Source: Gottfriedia acidiceleris (GTDB lineage: Bacteria; Bacillota; Bacilli; Bacillales; Bacillaceae_G). From it: a stretch of 64,000 nucleotides of DNA. Positions within the stretch are counted from its first letter, which is position 1. Each line of letters begins with the position of its first letter. A program made the position numbers and the translations under genes. The stretch covers positions 186,001 to 250,000 of the forward strand of contig NZ_NESS01000001.1 in assembly GCF_002128425.1 (NCBI RefSeq), in the 5' to 3' direction. Under the pieces are notes generated by a model. It had not been told where the DNA came from and searched no databases. It worked only from the letters and a program-made list of their open reading frames with translations. This document shows, piece by piece, positions 18,879 to 27,758 of the stretch.

Positions 18879-19835
18879 TTTTCGATTTCCAATATTTTTA
18901 GCAATTAATATTAACATTTCCTTTGCTTCGCTATTAGGAAGGCTATCGATACTGTTTAAAGATTTTTGTAAATAAGCTTCACTAACTTTTCTTGCTGCTT
19001 TAATATATGTACTTTTTCGAATTTGATTTATAAGAGGCTTAACAGTTTCCGGGTTCATTCCTTCATAAACTGATTTTATTTTCTCTTTAAGAGCTAAATC
19101 TTTCATCGCAAACAAAACAGGTAATGTAATATTACCTTGAATTAAGTCACTACCTGATGGTTTTCCTAATTCTTTCTCAGAAGCCGTAAAATCAAGAATA
19201 TCATCCATAATTTGAAAAGACATACCTAGATAGTATCCGTAATCTTTTAAACACTTTTGAAAAGCTGGAGAGGCTCCTGATGCAATTGCTCCAATTTCAC
19301 AACTTGCAGAAATTAAAAGCGCAGTTTTTCGTTTAATTCTTCTTAAATAACATTTTAAATTTTGGTCAAAATTATATTTATCTTTTATTTGTTCAATCTC
19401 ACCTAAACAAATCTCTAAAATAGTCTCAGATAATTTTTGATGGGCCAATGGGATTTCGATTTCTGACATACATTCCAATGCTTTTGCAAATAAAAAATCC
19501 CCTGCATACATAGCAACACGATCATTGTATGTTGAATTGATTGTCGGTTTACCTCTTCGTAAACTAGCTTCATCAATTACATCATCATGAACTAATGATG
19601 CCATATGTATGATTTCCAAAGTAGCTGCTACATTTTTAATCGATTGAAGGTTATATTGTCCAAATTTAGCACTAAGCAATACAAATACTGGTCTAATTCT
19701 TTTACCTCCAGATTCAAGCAACTGTACAGATGCATTTTTCAAAATTGGCTGTGAAGAATTGACTAATTTATGAAGTGTGCTTTCAATCTCATTAATGTCC
19801 TTTTTTAAATAAGAATATTTCCATTTAACCTTCAT
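18873..19835 (-). CDS. hepT: Heptaprenyl diphosphate synthase component II
   Basis: HepT is the catalytic subunit that, with HepS, builds the C35 side chain of menaquinone-7 from farnesyl and isopentenyl diphosphates. The two aspartate-rich motifs are HDDVIDEA (near residue 83) and DDILDFT (near 214); GGKRIRPVFVLL precedes them. I start it at the ATG at 19835 after AAGGTGAACGG, giving 320 residues. It follows menG, as in the conserved hepS-menG-hepT order. Confidence 0.95.
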   Translation of the reverse strand: MKVKWKYSYLKKDINEIESTLHKLVNSSQPILKNASVQLLESGGKRIRPVFVLLSAKFGQYNLQSIKNVAATLEIIHMASLVHDDVIDEASLRRGKPTINSTYNDRVAMYAGDFLFAKALECMSEIEIPLAHQKLSETILEICLGEIEQIKDKYNFDQNLKCYLRRIKRKTALLISASCEIGAIASGASPAFQKCLKDYGYYLGMSFQIMDDILDFTASEKELGKPSGSDLIQGNITLPVLFAMKDLALKEKIKSVYEGMNPETVKPLINQIRKSTYIKAARKVSEAYLQKSLNSIDSLPNSEAKEMLILIAKNIGNRKN

Positions 19836-19879
19836 TCCGTTCACCTTACTATTCATCCCATTTTCTTGCTTTTTTGTAA

Positions 19880-20590
19880 CTAGCTTTTTGGTTTAACTCC
19901 TAAATGCATTGCTGCTACACCAAAAGTATAAGGTTTAATTTTTATTTTTTCTAAACCTGCTTTTTTGAAAAGCTTTGCAAGTTCATTCATTCCTGGAAAC
20001 GTGCTTGCACTTTCTTGTAACCAAGAATATTCTTTAAAACTTTTAGCAAATATTTTCCCAAAAATCGGCATGATGTATTTAAAATACGCTTTATATACAT
20101 GTCTAACACCAAATGCAGTAGGTTGTGATGTCTCTAAACAAACAACTATACCTCCAGGCTTTACGACTCTTGTCATTTCCTTCAACACTTGATAATAATC
20201 TGGAACATTTCTTAAACCAAATCCAATTGTAACGACATCAAAATAGTTGTCCTCAAATGGTAGCTCCATCGCATTTCCATGAATTAATTTTACTTGATCT
20301 AGATGCATATTTTTAACTTTTTCTTCACCGATTGAAAGCATATTTTTACTAAAGTCTAATCCTACTACTTCTCCATCTTTTCCAACAGTATTAGCAAGTG
20401 CAATTGTCCATTCACCAGTACCACAGCAAACATCAAGCGCTTTCATACCTTTTTGAACATTCATAATTTTCATAGTTTGTTTGCGCCAAGCAATATGTCG
20501 TCTAAAACTAATAATACCATTCATTGTATCATATTTATTGTAAATCTTTTCAAACACGTCATGTACGCGTTCTTCTTTTGATTGAGTCAT
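19880..20590 (-). CDS. menG: Demethylmenaquinone methyltransferase
   Basis: MenG (also called MenH or UbiE) methylates demethylmenaquinone with S-adenosylmethionine, the last step of menaquinone synthesis. The SAM-binding glycine loop is [13 protein letters not shown] near residue 53; [23 protein letters not shown] is a strong family signature. The start at 20590 (MTQSKEERV) has GGGGGT six bases upstream. 236 residues. It is between hepS and hepT, whose product supplies the side chain of its substrate. Confidence 0.96.
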   Translation of the reverse strand: MTQSKEERVHDVFEKIYNKYDTMNGIISFRRHIAWRKQTMKIMNVQKGMKALDVCCGTGEWTIALANTVGKDGEVVGLDFSKNMLSIGEEKVKNMHLDQVKLIHGNAMELPFEDNYFDVVTIGFGLRNVPDYYQVLKEMTRVVKPGGIVVCLETSQPTAFGVRHVYKAYFKYIMPIFGKIFAKSFKEYSWLQESASTFPGMNELAKLFKKAGLEKIKIKPYTFGVAAMHLGVKPKS

Positions 20591-20631
20591 ATAAACCCCC
20601 ACTAAACTAATTACGATTACTTCTATGTTGA

Positions 20632-21321
20632 TTAATTTTGTAATTGTATTATTTTTGATAATTCTTCTTTTGTTTCAGCAAAATTAACAATACCCATTAT
20701 TCTCTGAAATTGCGTAATAAAATCAGAGTAGTTTTCAACTGTAGCTCGTTCTAATTCTTTTTTTAGTCTTGACACTAAACACTCTTGTTCAATCTGTTTA
20801 ATTGATTCTTCAGCTGATATAAATTTTGCAAAATGAACAAGTATTGTAGATTCGATTACAGTTATACAGTTGAAAAGGTCTTCTAAAGTACTAAATTTTT
20901 CGTGAACTAGATTGATCTTCTCTTCATTCATTTCTTTAACAGCATATGAAAGTTCTCGAATTAAACCAATTTCCCCAGTTTTAGAGAGAGCATCATAGTA
21001 TAGACCACTATATAAGTCTCCTTCTAAAACGGTTAATTGTTTCTTTTCACGATCCATTGGTGTACCTTTAAATGCGGATACCTTTTCGTGTGTATCTAAT
21101 GCAATTTGATGAATCATCAAGGCTTTACAGTAATGTACAATTTTATCACTCTTAAAATTGTGATCTTTTAATAAATTTATTAATAAAGTAACTTTTACAT
21201 CATCAATTGTCGGCTTTGAAAGATGTTGATTTAAATATGGGTGTCTAATCGTATGTAAGATTTGAGTAATTACTTCATTTTTTAACTCGTGAATACTATT
21301 CATTATTTCCATCCATTCCAT
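20632..21321 (-). CDS. hepS: Heptaprenyl diphosphate synthase component I
   Basis: HepS is the non-catalytic partner of HepT in heptaprenyl diphosphate synthase; the two together fix chain length. The protein is all-helical and weakly conserved, with the pattern [19 protein letters not shown] and [17 protein letters not shown] near the middle typical of HepS. Length is 229 residues from the first start or 223 from the later ATG at about 21303 (MNSIHELK); no strong ribosome site decides between them. Assignment rests mainly on position directly before menG and hepT. Confidence 0.88.
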   Translation of the reverse strand: MEWMEIMNSIHELKNEVITQILHTIRHPYLNQHLSKPTIDDVKVTLLINLLKDHNFKSDKIVHYCKALMIHQIALDTHEKVSAFKGTPMDREKKQLTVLEGDLYSGLYYDALSKTGEIGLIRELSYAVKEMNEEKINLVHEKFSTLEDLFNCITVIESTILVHFAKFISAEESIKQIEQECLVSRLKKELERATVENYSDFITQFQRIMGIVNFAETKEELSKIIQLQN

Positions 21322-21414
21322 TTATTACTGATTTTTTCATTATACCATAAGTATTTTAGATGGTATAAGTTGATTGCTCAATCAACTTGCATATTTATAA
21401 TGAATATTTTCAAA

Positions 21415-21605
21415 AAAAGAAGGACTTCCGGCTTTCAGATTGCTTGACAAACGATCTGACATTCGTCAAACCATGATTACGCTACTCGTGCTATATAACC
21501 CCTGCGCACTGGAAAGACCAAATATTTTCAATCAATCCGAAAAAACTGGAACTCTTAACGGACTTTGTCTTAACACTGAAATAAGGATGTCCTACTTTTT
21601 TGATT
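21415..21605. repeat. Inverted-repeat element in the folE-hepS gap (MITE-like or large hairpin)
   Basis: About 190 bases with imperfect inverted ends: the plus end reads AAAAAAAGAAGGACTTCC then CTTTCAG, and the minus end reads AAAAAAGTAGGACATCC then ATTTCAG, with further matches (TGACAAA / AGACAAA) inwards. No transposase lies inside. It sits where mtrB stands in B. subtilis. It may be a non-autonomous element, or a folE terminator enlarged by an insertion; the outer stem with its T runs would still act as a terminator for folE. An open frame on the plus strand (21440-21676) runs into folE and is not credible as a gene. Confidence 0.5.
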
Positions 21606-21613
21606 ATTTGGTT

Positions 21614-22186
21614 TTATTTAGTCGAATGAATCATTGCAAGAATTTCATTTCTTCCTTGCACATCCTCTTTAAGTGAGCCGCGCACTGCAGTTGTAACAGT
21701 TTTTGAGCCTGGTTTTCTTACTCCACGCATTGACATACACATATGTTCTGCTTCTACAACTACCATTGCTCCGTGGGGCTGTAGTACGTCCATAATTGCA
21801 TCAACTACTGATGCAGTTATGCGCTCTTGTAACTGAGGTCTTTTAGCTACTGTTTCAACAGTACGTGCTAATTTACTTAAACCAGTTACTCTACCATTTC
21901 TAGGTATATACGCTACATGTGCAACTCCGTAAAAAGGTAATAGATGATGCTCGCACATTGAATGGAATGGAATATCTTTTACAAGAACTAATTCTTCATG
22001 ATCTTCACCAAATACTTTATGTAAATGAGCTTTTTCATCTTGGCGCATACCAGAGAATACTTCAGCATACATTTTCGCAACTCGCTTTGGCGTTTCGTAA
22101 ATTCCTTCTCTATTTGGATCATCACCGATAGCTTCAAGAATTAGACGAACCGCTTGTTCAATTTTTTCTAAATTAACTTCATTCAT
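21614..22186 (-). CDS. folE: GTP cyclohydrolase I
   Basis: FolE (MtrA in B. subtilis) turns GTP into dihydroneopterin triphosphate, the first step of folate synthesis. Zinc ligands are in CEHHLLPF (Cys and His, near residue 75) and CMSMRGV (near 146). I start it at the ATG at 22186, six bases after GGGGGAT, giving 190 residues, equal to the B. subtilis enzyme; the longer frame adds 13 residues without support. The usual partner gene mtrB is missing after it. Confidence 0.97.
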   Translation of the reverse strand: MNEVNLEKIEQAVRLILEAIGDDPNREGIYETPKRVAKMYAEVFSGMRQDEKAHLHKVFGEDHEELVLVKDIPFHSMCEHHLLPFYGVAHVAYIPRNGRVTGLSKLARTVETVAKRPQLQERITASVVDAIMDVLQPHGAMVVVEAEHMCMSMRGVRKPGSKTVTTAVRGSLKEDVQGRNEILAMIHSTK

Positions 22187-22265
22187 TAATTGATCCCCCA
22201 TGCTAAAAAAAATTCTAATATTCACTATCAGATTCGTTTTATTTTAACATAATTCTTTTTTTATA

Positions 22266-22420
22266 GGCAAAAAAAAGAAGGATACTTTCTTTTAGACTAC
22301 CTAAAAACAACGCTTTCTTTGTCCAAAACTAATTGTCAGTCTAAAAAACCATTGTAATAGCTCTACTTCAGGCCTCATTTGCTAATTAATATTTAAAATC
22401 AACTTTTTGGACTTTTCAGC
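22266..22420. other. Intergenic stretch between folE and hup with a stem-loop
   Basis: Contains the folE promoter region and a TTTTAGACT / AGTCTAAAA inverted repeat (about 22289-22348). Its left edge, GCAAAAAAAAGAAGGAT at 22267, recurs as a direct repeat at 22419, in the hup terminator. No gene is visible. Confidence 0.45.
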
Positions 22421-22460
22421 AAAAAAAAGAAGGATGCTTTTATTAGCATCCTTCTTTTTC
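22421..22460 (-). terminator. hup terminator
   Basis: GAAGGATGCTttTATTAGCATCCTTC hairpin; the minus strand runs on into TTTTTTTT. Confidence 0.85.
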
Positions 22461-22475
22461 GCTTAAATTATGTAA

Positions 22476-22748
22476 TTATTTTACTGCATCCTTAAGCGCT
22501 TTACCAGGTTTGAAAGCTGGAACTTTACTAGCTGCGATTTCGATTTCCTCGCCAGTTTGTGGATTACGTCCTTTACGAGCTGCACGCTCACGAACTTCAA
22601 AGTTACCAAATCCGATTAATTGTACTTTATCCCCGTTTTGTAACGCACCAAGAATTGATTCGAATACAGCGTCTACTGCTAAAGTAGCTTGTTTTTTAGT
22701 TAATTCACCAGCTTCAGCAACTGCATTGATTAAATCTGTTTTGTTCAT
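22476..22748 (-). CDS. hup: DNA-binding protein HU (HBsu)
   Basis: The main histone-like nucleoid protein, a 90-residue dimer-forming DNA-bending protein. The HU signature [21 protein letters not shown] (positions ~46-66) and the C-terminal [11 protein letters not shown] are typical. The start ATG at 22748 follows GGAGGAGGTG, a very strong ribosome site as suits an abundant protein. It stands between spoIVA and folE, the B. subtilis order, and has its own promoter and terminator. Confidence 0.97.
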   Translation of the reverse strand: MNKTDLINAVAEAGELTKKQATLAVDAVFESILGALQNGDKVQLIGFGNFEVRERAARKGRNPQTGEEIEIAASKVPAFKPGKALKDAVK

Positions 22749-22856
22749 GTCTTTCACCTCCTCCCAAAATTTTAGAAATGTTTCTTAATTTCATTTGTGA
22801 CCAAAATTTTAAATTTTATACAACAAATTCCAATTAATTTCTTTGTCATGCCTTAT

Positions 22857-22883
22857 ATTATACGATTCTACGGCTTTTTTCAA
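22857..22883 (-). promoter_or_regulatory. hup promoter (sigma-A type)
   Basis: On the minus strand TTGAAA is followed after 15 bases by TATAAT; reading the -35 as TATTGA gives the usual 17. It lies about 110 bases before the hup start. The region 22884-23180 upstream shows nothing else I can name. Confidence 0.5.
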
Positions 22884-23179
22884 TATGTTTTATAAGAAAA
22901 TGTTGGAATTACTCGAAAACAGGTGGTGATTTTTCTGAAAAATTCATATTTCATCCTCAATTTTGTTATAAGAACTCGTAAAACTACGATGATTACTGAA
23001 TTTATCGGCATTTTTTTAATTTTCTTGATGATTTTCACTAAATTTCTTTCTGTTGAATTTTGTCGAATAATATTTATTTCAACTTACTAATTTTCTATGA
23101 TTTTTAGCGGAATTTCATGTCCTTATATAAAATATGACGAAAAGATTTAAGAAGATTAATTATTATTTTTTACAAACAC

Positions 23180-23212
23180 AAAAAAATCAGATGGTTTTTT
23201 ACCATCTGATCA
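23180..23212 (-). terminator. spoIVA terminator
   Basis: ATCAGATGG / CCATCTGAT hairpin with T run on the minus strand, nine bases after the spoIVA stop. Confidence 0.85.
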
Positions 23213-23220
23213 ATTAATGA

Positions 23221-24699
23221 TTAAAGAATAATTGCAATTAAGCCGCCACTTCCTTCGTTAATAATTCTTTCTAATGTTTCCTTCAATTTATATCTCGCAT
23301 TTTCAGGCATTAGTGAAAGTTTCGCTTGGATGCCTTCACGCACGATTGAACTTAATGAACGTCCAAATATATCTGAGTTCCAAATTGATAATGGATTATC
23401 TTCAAAATCTTGCATTAAGTATTTAACAAGTTCTTCACTTTGTTTTTCAGTTCCGATAATCGGTTCAAAAGTTGACTCGACATCTACTTTAATCATATGA
23501 ATAGAAGGTGCTACTGCTTTTAATTTCACACCAAACCTTGAACCATGGCGTATAATTTCTGGCTCATCTAAGCTCATGTCTAAAAGCGAAGGTGCAGCAA
23601 TTCCATAGCCGGTTTGTTTAACCATTCTTAAAGCATCTGCTACTTGATCATATTCTTGTTTTGCATGAGCGAAATCTTGCATTAATTCTAATAAATGATC
23701 TTTACCGCGAATTTCTACTCCTACAACTTCTTTTAAGACTTGATCATATAATTCATCTGGTGCAGATAAATCGATTTCCGCGACCCCTTGCCCCATATCT
23801 ATTCCAGCAAGTTGTGCCTGTTCAATAAATTCATAATCACTAAATTGGCCAACTACATAATCTACATCTCTTAATCGTTTTATATCTTTAACTGTTTCTT
23901 GAATTGCTTCTTGGTAACTTTGGCGTAACCAGTGATTTTCTTTTAAAACTAATACCCAGCTAGGTAGGTTTACGTTCACCTCAAGAACTGGGAATTCGTA
24001 TAGCGCTTCACGAAGTACGTTTAATACATCCCCTTCGCGCATCGCTTCAACACTAAGTGCAATTACAGGTATATCGTACTTTTCAGATAGTTCCTGTCTA
24101 AGTGCCTCAGTATTAGGATGATAAGGCTGAGAAGAGTTGATTACCATAATGAAAGGCTTTCCAACTTCTTTTAATTCATTAACTACTCGTTCCTCTGCTT
24201 CAATATAATCATATCTAGCAATTTCTCCAATTGTGCCATCAGTTGTTACAACAACACCAATTGTAGAATGCTCTTGAATAACTTTTCTTGTACCGATTTC
24301 TGCCGCTTCATTAAATGGAATCGGTTCTTCATACCAAGGTGTGCTAATCATTCTAGGACCATTTTCATCCTCATATCCTTTAGCCCCTGGCACACTATAA
24401 CCAACGCAATCTACTAATCGAATATTTACATCTAACCCATCCGCTACATGAATTTTTACTCCTTGATTCGGAACGAATTTTGGTTCAGTAGTCATTATAG
24501 TTTTACCTGCAGCGCTTTGAGGTAATTCATCATGTGCTCTAGCACGATCAGCTTCATTTTGAATATTAGGAATTACAACTGCTTCCATAAAGCGTTTAAT
24601 AAATGTTGATTTACCAGTACGCACAGCACCTACAACACCTAAGTAGATATCTCCTCCTGTGCGCTCGGCAATGTCTTTAAAAATATCTATCTTTTCCAT
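23221..24699 (-). CDS. spoIVA: Stage IV sporulation protein A (spore coat basement ATPase)
   Basis: SpoIVA polymerises with ATP hydrolysis on the outer forespore membrane and is the platform for the spore coat. The N-terminal TRAFAC-type nucleotide domain shows a Walker A loop GAVRTGKSTF near residue 24 and switch-like DCVGYSVPGAKGYEDENGPRM read in part. The C terminus ends in GSGGLIAIIL, the hydrophobic tail that binds the SpoVM-marked membrane. 492 residues, same as B. subtilis. Expressed in the mother cell in known species (sigma-E). Confidence 0.98.
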   Translation of the reverse strand: MEKIDIFKDIAERTGGDIYLGVVGAVRTGKSTFIKRFMEAVVIPNIQNEADRARAHDELPQSAAGKTIMTTEPKFVPNQGVKIHVADGLDVNIRLVDCVGYSVPGAKGYEDENGPRMISTPWYEEPIPFNEAAEIGTRKVIQEHSTIGVVVTTDGTIGEIARYDYIEAEERVVNELKEVGKPFIMVINSSQPYHPNTEALRQELSEKYDIPVIALSVEAMREGDVLNVLREALYEFPVLEVNVNLPSWVLVLKENHWLRQSYQEAIQETVKDIKRLRDVDYVVGQFSDYEFIEQAQLAGIDMGQGVAEIDLSAPDELYDQVLKEVVGVEIRGKDHLLELMQDFAHAKQEYDQVADALRMVKQTGYGIAAPSLLDMSLDEPEIIRHGSRFGVKLKAVAPSIHMIKVDVESTFEPIIGTEKQSEELVKYLMQDFEDNPLSIWNSDIFGRSLSSIVREGIQAKLSLMPENARYKLKETLERIINEGSGGLIAIIL

Positions 24700-24838
24700 G
24701 TGTTCCCCTCCCGATTTATCAATACATGGGAATAATTGACTTGAAGTAGTATACCTATGACAATATCATTCTATGATGTTGTCCTAGTGAGTTATGACAA
24801 GATTTTTTATTTTTTCTTTTTATTCACTTGGGATCAAA

Positions 24839-24883
24839 TAAAAAAATCCTTCGATAAAATGTATTCTTTTATCAAAGGATTAT
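24839..24883 (-). terminator. yphF terminator
   Basis: AATCCTTcGATAAAA / TTTTATCAAAGGATT hairpin flanked by A and T runs, just past the yphF stop. Confidence 0.8.
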
Positions 24884-24895
24884 GATTTATATTAT

Positions 24896-25612
24896 TTATT
24901 TTTGTTCTAAAAATACTGGTTGTCCATCTTTAATCGTATACGGAAGTGAGTATGCAGGCACGATTGGTGAGTCTTTTACTAAAATAGAACGAATATCTTC
25001 ACCGAACTTAAAATTTTTCGCTTCATTAATTTTTGCATATAAATCAGTTGAATAGTCTACATAGAACTCACCATCATTCCCCATAATAATTGGTAAGTTC
25101 TTATTGCTATATGGACTGACTACGTACGGTTCTTCCTTGAAACCCATCTTTTTATAGTTTAATAGAAAAACTCCATTAGCCAAAGTTTTCTTGATTGGTG
25201 GGTAAGAATGTTTATCTTTATATACTTGTACTCTTAATGAAACATCTCTTAGTTTTTCTGCAATTCTAAGATCGACTAATTTAACAGTCGGATTCTTTTC
25301 TGCATCTACTAGTACGTACTGAAAGATACCACCATTTTCATAAGAATTACCTGGTGCATCACTTAAATAGCCAGGTGTCAGTTTTGTAAAATCAATCGGA
25401 TATTTAATATAAATTGGTGTATTCATATCCTTGTTTTTTATAGGTAACATTCCTGAATTGTTTTCTTTAAATTTATTAACTGCAGTTTGAACAGCTTGCA
25501 ATTGATCATCATATGGTACTTGATTTTGTGCAAGTTTATCTTGTGGATATAAACAGCCACTTAATACACTTATGACAAAGCACATTAGAATGGAAAGAAA
25601 TAGCTTTTTCAT
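24896..25612 (-). CDS. yphF: YphF-like lipoprotein
   Basis: A 238-residue lipoprotein. The signal peptide (MKKLFLSILMCFVISVLSGC) ends in a lipobox LSGC at residue ~20, so the mature chain is anchored to the outer face of the membrane. The rest is soluble; it matches the place and size of B. subtilis yphF, next to yphE and spoIVA, and has no known activity. The start at 25612 follows AAGGGGA; seven extra upstream codons are unlikely. Sporulation linkage is an inference from the neighbours. Confidence 0.85.
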   Translation of the reverse strand: MKKLFLSILMCFVISVLSGCLYPQDKLAQNQVPYDDQLQAVQTAVNKFKENNSGMLPIKNKDMNTPIYIKYPIDFTKLTPGYLSDAPGNSYENGGIFQYVLVDAEKNPTVKLVDLRIAEKLRDVSLRVQVYKDKHSYPPIKKTLANGVFLLNYKKMGFKEEPYVVSPYSNKNLPIIMGNDGEFYVDYSTDLYAKINEAKNFKFGEDIRSILVKDSPIVPAYSLPYTIKDGQPVFLEQK

Positions 25613-25632
25613 GTTAGTCCCCTTTATTCTCA

Positions 25633-25830
25633 TTAACTAGGCCAGCTTAATACGATATATGTAATTAAAATCCCTGAAATAATTAAAGACATATATGCAA
25701 TGAATGCTGTTATCATTTTTAAAAATTTTATTTTTATTTTGTTTCTACTCAAGAAAATTAAAAATAATGATAAAAGCATTAGTCCGATTCCTACAAAAGA
25801 AATAATTTCATTAATATGTGCCGCGTTCAT
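25633..25830 (-). CDS. yphE: YphE-like small membrane protein (DUF2768)
   Basis: A 65-residue protein with two hydrophobic segments (residues ~8-27 and ~38-62) joined by a basic loop NKIKIKFLK. This is the form of DUF2768 proteins such as YphE of B. subtilis, found at the same place. Function unknown. It ends 20 bases before the yphF start, so the two are likely co-transcribed. Confidence 0.82.
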   Translation of the reverse strand: MNAAHINEIISFVGIGLMLLSLFLIFLSRNKIKIKFLKMITAFIAYMSLIISGILITYIVLSWPS

Positions 25831-26072
25831 TATGTTCCCCCTATGTATTTTCTACCATTATTATAGTATCAAAATAATCACATGATTTGAATTAAAATCT
25901 TTTTATTCCTATTAAGTCATTATCGACTTATTTAGTACTTAAATATACTCGTCTATTATTAATTTAAATCTAGCTTAAAAAAATACATTAGAACATATTC
26001 ACTAGTCTCAATCGAACAAATCCCATCAAAATACCTCCTTCTTAAATACCAAGTATGAAGACTCGGGACCAT

Positions 26073-26249
26073 TTACATTTTTAAAGTGCAAAATAAAAAG
26101 AAAGAAAAAGTAAAAATATACTCCTTCTTTCTTCTGAAGCAAACTGGGGCAATTGCTTCGTAAACTTCCTCGACTAACACCCACCAGAATACATCCGGTA
26201 TAAGTCTTTCTATATTATGCGAAAATGTATGATTATGCACTAAATACAT
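26073..26249 (-). other. Unassigned 58-codon frame and hairpin between yphE and spoVIF-like gene
   Basis: The 440-base gap 25831-26268 holds one open frame of 58 codons (ATG at 26249) reading through IPDVFWWVLVEEVYEAIAP. It has no ribosome-binding site and I do not recognise it. Within it GAAGCAATTGCCCC / AGTTTGCTTC can form a hairpin, and AGAAAGAA / TTCTTTCT flanks lie beside it. I list it so that the stretch is described; it may be a transcribed non-coding segment or nothing. Confidence 0.2.
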
Positions 26250-26268
26250 CGCTGAAGAATAAGCCCAA

Positions 26269-26538
26269 TTATTTTTGTTTAAACATATTTGTTAATGATT
26301 GAAAATCTAATGGCATATTATTTGTAACAATTGCTTGCACGATTTTATCTTCTTTCTCCTTAGAAACTTGACGACCTGTCATCAATGCAATTTGACGAAC
26401 TAATTTTCTAACTGTTGCTTCATCTTTAAAGTTTGCATCTTTTACTGAATCAGCGACTTTAAAAATATCTGATTTGCTTACATTAGCTTTCTTTTCAATC
26501 TTATCGAAGAAACCATTTGGATTATTATTAGTCACCAT
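26269..26538 (-). CDS. spoVIF: Stage VI sporulation protein F (YjcC/SpoVIF family)
   Basis: An 89-residue soluble protein of the SpoVIF family, in B. subtilis a GerE-dependent-gene regulator needed for a normal spore coat. The family pattern FFDKIEKKANVSKSDIFKVADSV ... TVRKLVRQIALMTGRQVSKEKEDKIVQAI is clear. The start follows AGGAGG. In B. subtilis spoVIF lies elsewhere; here it stands next to gpsA, so it may be a second family member rather than the orthologue. It is a single-gene unit. Confidence 0.85.
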   Translation of the reverse strand: MVTNNNPNGFFDKIEKKANVSKSDIFKVADSVKDANFKDEATVRKLVRQIALMTGRQVSKEKEDKIVQAIVTNNMPLDFQSLTNMFKQK

Positions 26539-26620
26539 TCAAACCTCCTTCTTTTCTATACAACATATGCTATGCAAAAAAAGAAAAATGGTGAAACGCC
26601 TATTTTAGTCCACAAAAGAA

Positions 26621-26652
26621 AAAGCACTAAAACAAAGTTTTAATGCTTTTAT
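26621..26652 (-). terminator. gpsA terminator
   Basis: AAAGCActAAAAC / GTTTTAATGCTTTT hairpin, about 25 bases past the gpsA stop. Confidence 0.75.
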
Positions 26653-26678
26653 ACTATTTATAAACACTTAAATATTAA

Positions 26679-27716
26679 TTAGTCAGTAAGATCGCTTATA
26701 TAATTTGAAGTACTTTCACCTTCGTGTTTTTTTACACGAGACATAAGTGCATCAACTGCTAATTTTGGATTTTTATTTTCAAATAATACTGCGTGTAATT
26801 CATTAACAATTGGCATTTCTACATTTACTTGTTTTGCTAATTGATATGCAGCCCTAGTCGTGCGAACTCCTTCAACGACCATACCCATATTATCTAGTAC
26901 TTCGTCTAAAGATTTGCCTTTCCCTAATAAATTACCAGCTCTCCAGTTACGGCTATGGACGCTCGTACAAGTTACGATTAAGTCGCCCATTCCTGTTAAA
27001 CCAGCAAAAGTTTGAGTATTAGCTCCCATAGCCTTACCTAAACGAATAATTTCTGCAAGTCCACGTGTCATTAAAGCCGCCTTCGCATTGTCGCCATATC
27101 CTAGTCCATCAGTAATACCAGCAGCAAGTGCGATAATATTCTTTAATGCTCCACCAATTTCTACACCAATTACATCTTCGTTTGTGTATACACGGAAATA
27201 ACCATTTGAGAATAATTCCTGAACAATTTCCGCATCTTCCATATTTTTCGATGCCGATGTTACAGTTGTTGGATGTCTTAAAGCAACTTCTTCAGCATGA
27301 CTTGGCCCTGATAATACTACTACCGATTTTAAGAATTTCGAATCAATTTCTTCAGAGATCATTTCTGAAACACGCTTTGAAGTGTCTGGCTCAATCCCTT
27401 TACTTGCATGGATTATTGTAACCTTATTCGTTAATTCATTATTTAATTGTTGACAAACTTCTCTTATTGCTTTAGTCGGTACAACAAGCAAAATATAGTT
27501 AGCTCCATTTGTAGCTTCCTTTAAATTAACTGTTGCTTTTAAATTTTGAGGTAAATTAATTTCTGGTAAGTATCTTTTATTAGTATGCTGTTCATTTATT
27601 TCATTAATTTGTTCGGATTTATTTCCCCATAAAGTAACCGTATGCCCATTATCTGCTAAAACCATGGCTAATGCAGTTCCCCAACTACCTGCACCTAATA
27701 CTGCGATTTTTTCCAA
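26679..27716 (-). CDS. gpsA: Glycerol-3-phosphate dehydrogenase [NAD(P)+]
   Basis: GpsA reduces dihydroxyacetone phosphate to sn-glycerol 3-phosphate, the start of phospholipid synthesis. The nucleotide loop is [27 protein letters not shown] and the catalytic-lysine region [17 protein letters not shown] follow. I use a TTG start at 27716 because AAGGGGAG lies seven bases before it, whereas the upstream ATG overlaps that box; this gives 345 residues, as in B. subtilis. It follows der. Confidence 0.96.
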   Translation of the reverse strand: MEKIAVLGAGSWGTALAMVLADNGHTVTLWGNKSEQINEINEQHTNKRYLPEINLPQNLKATVNLKEATNGANYILLVVPTKAIREVCQQLNNELTNKVTIIHASKGIEPDTSKRVSEMISEEIDSKFLKSVVVLSGPSHAEEVALRHPTTVTSASKNMEDAEIVQELFSNGYFRVYTNEDVIGVEIGGALKNIIALAAGITDGLGYGDNAKAALMTRGLAEIIRLGKAMGANTQTFAGLTGMGDLIVTCTSVHSRNWRAGNLLGKGKSLDEVLDNMGMVVEGVRTTRAAYQLAKQVNVEMPIVNELHAVLFENKNPKLAVDALMSRVKKHEGESTSNYISDLTD

Positions 27717-27758
27717 ATCAACACTCCCCTTCATAAAGAATCCATATTTTACATCAAA

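Noticed and set aside
21440-21676. 78-codon plus-strand frame between hepS and folE
   Set aside because: It runs through the inverted-repeat element and into the 3' end of folE; no ribosome site.
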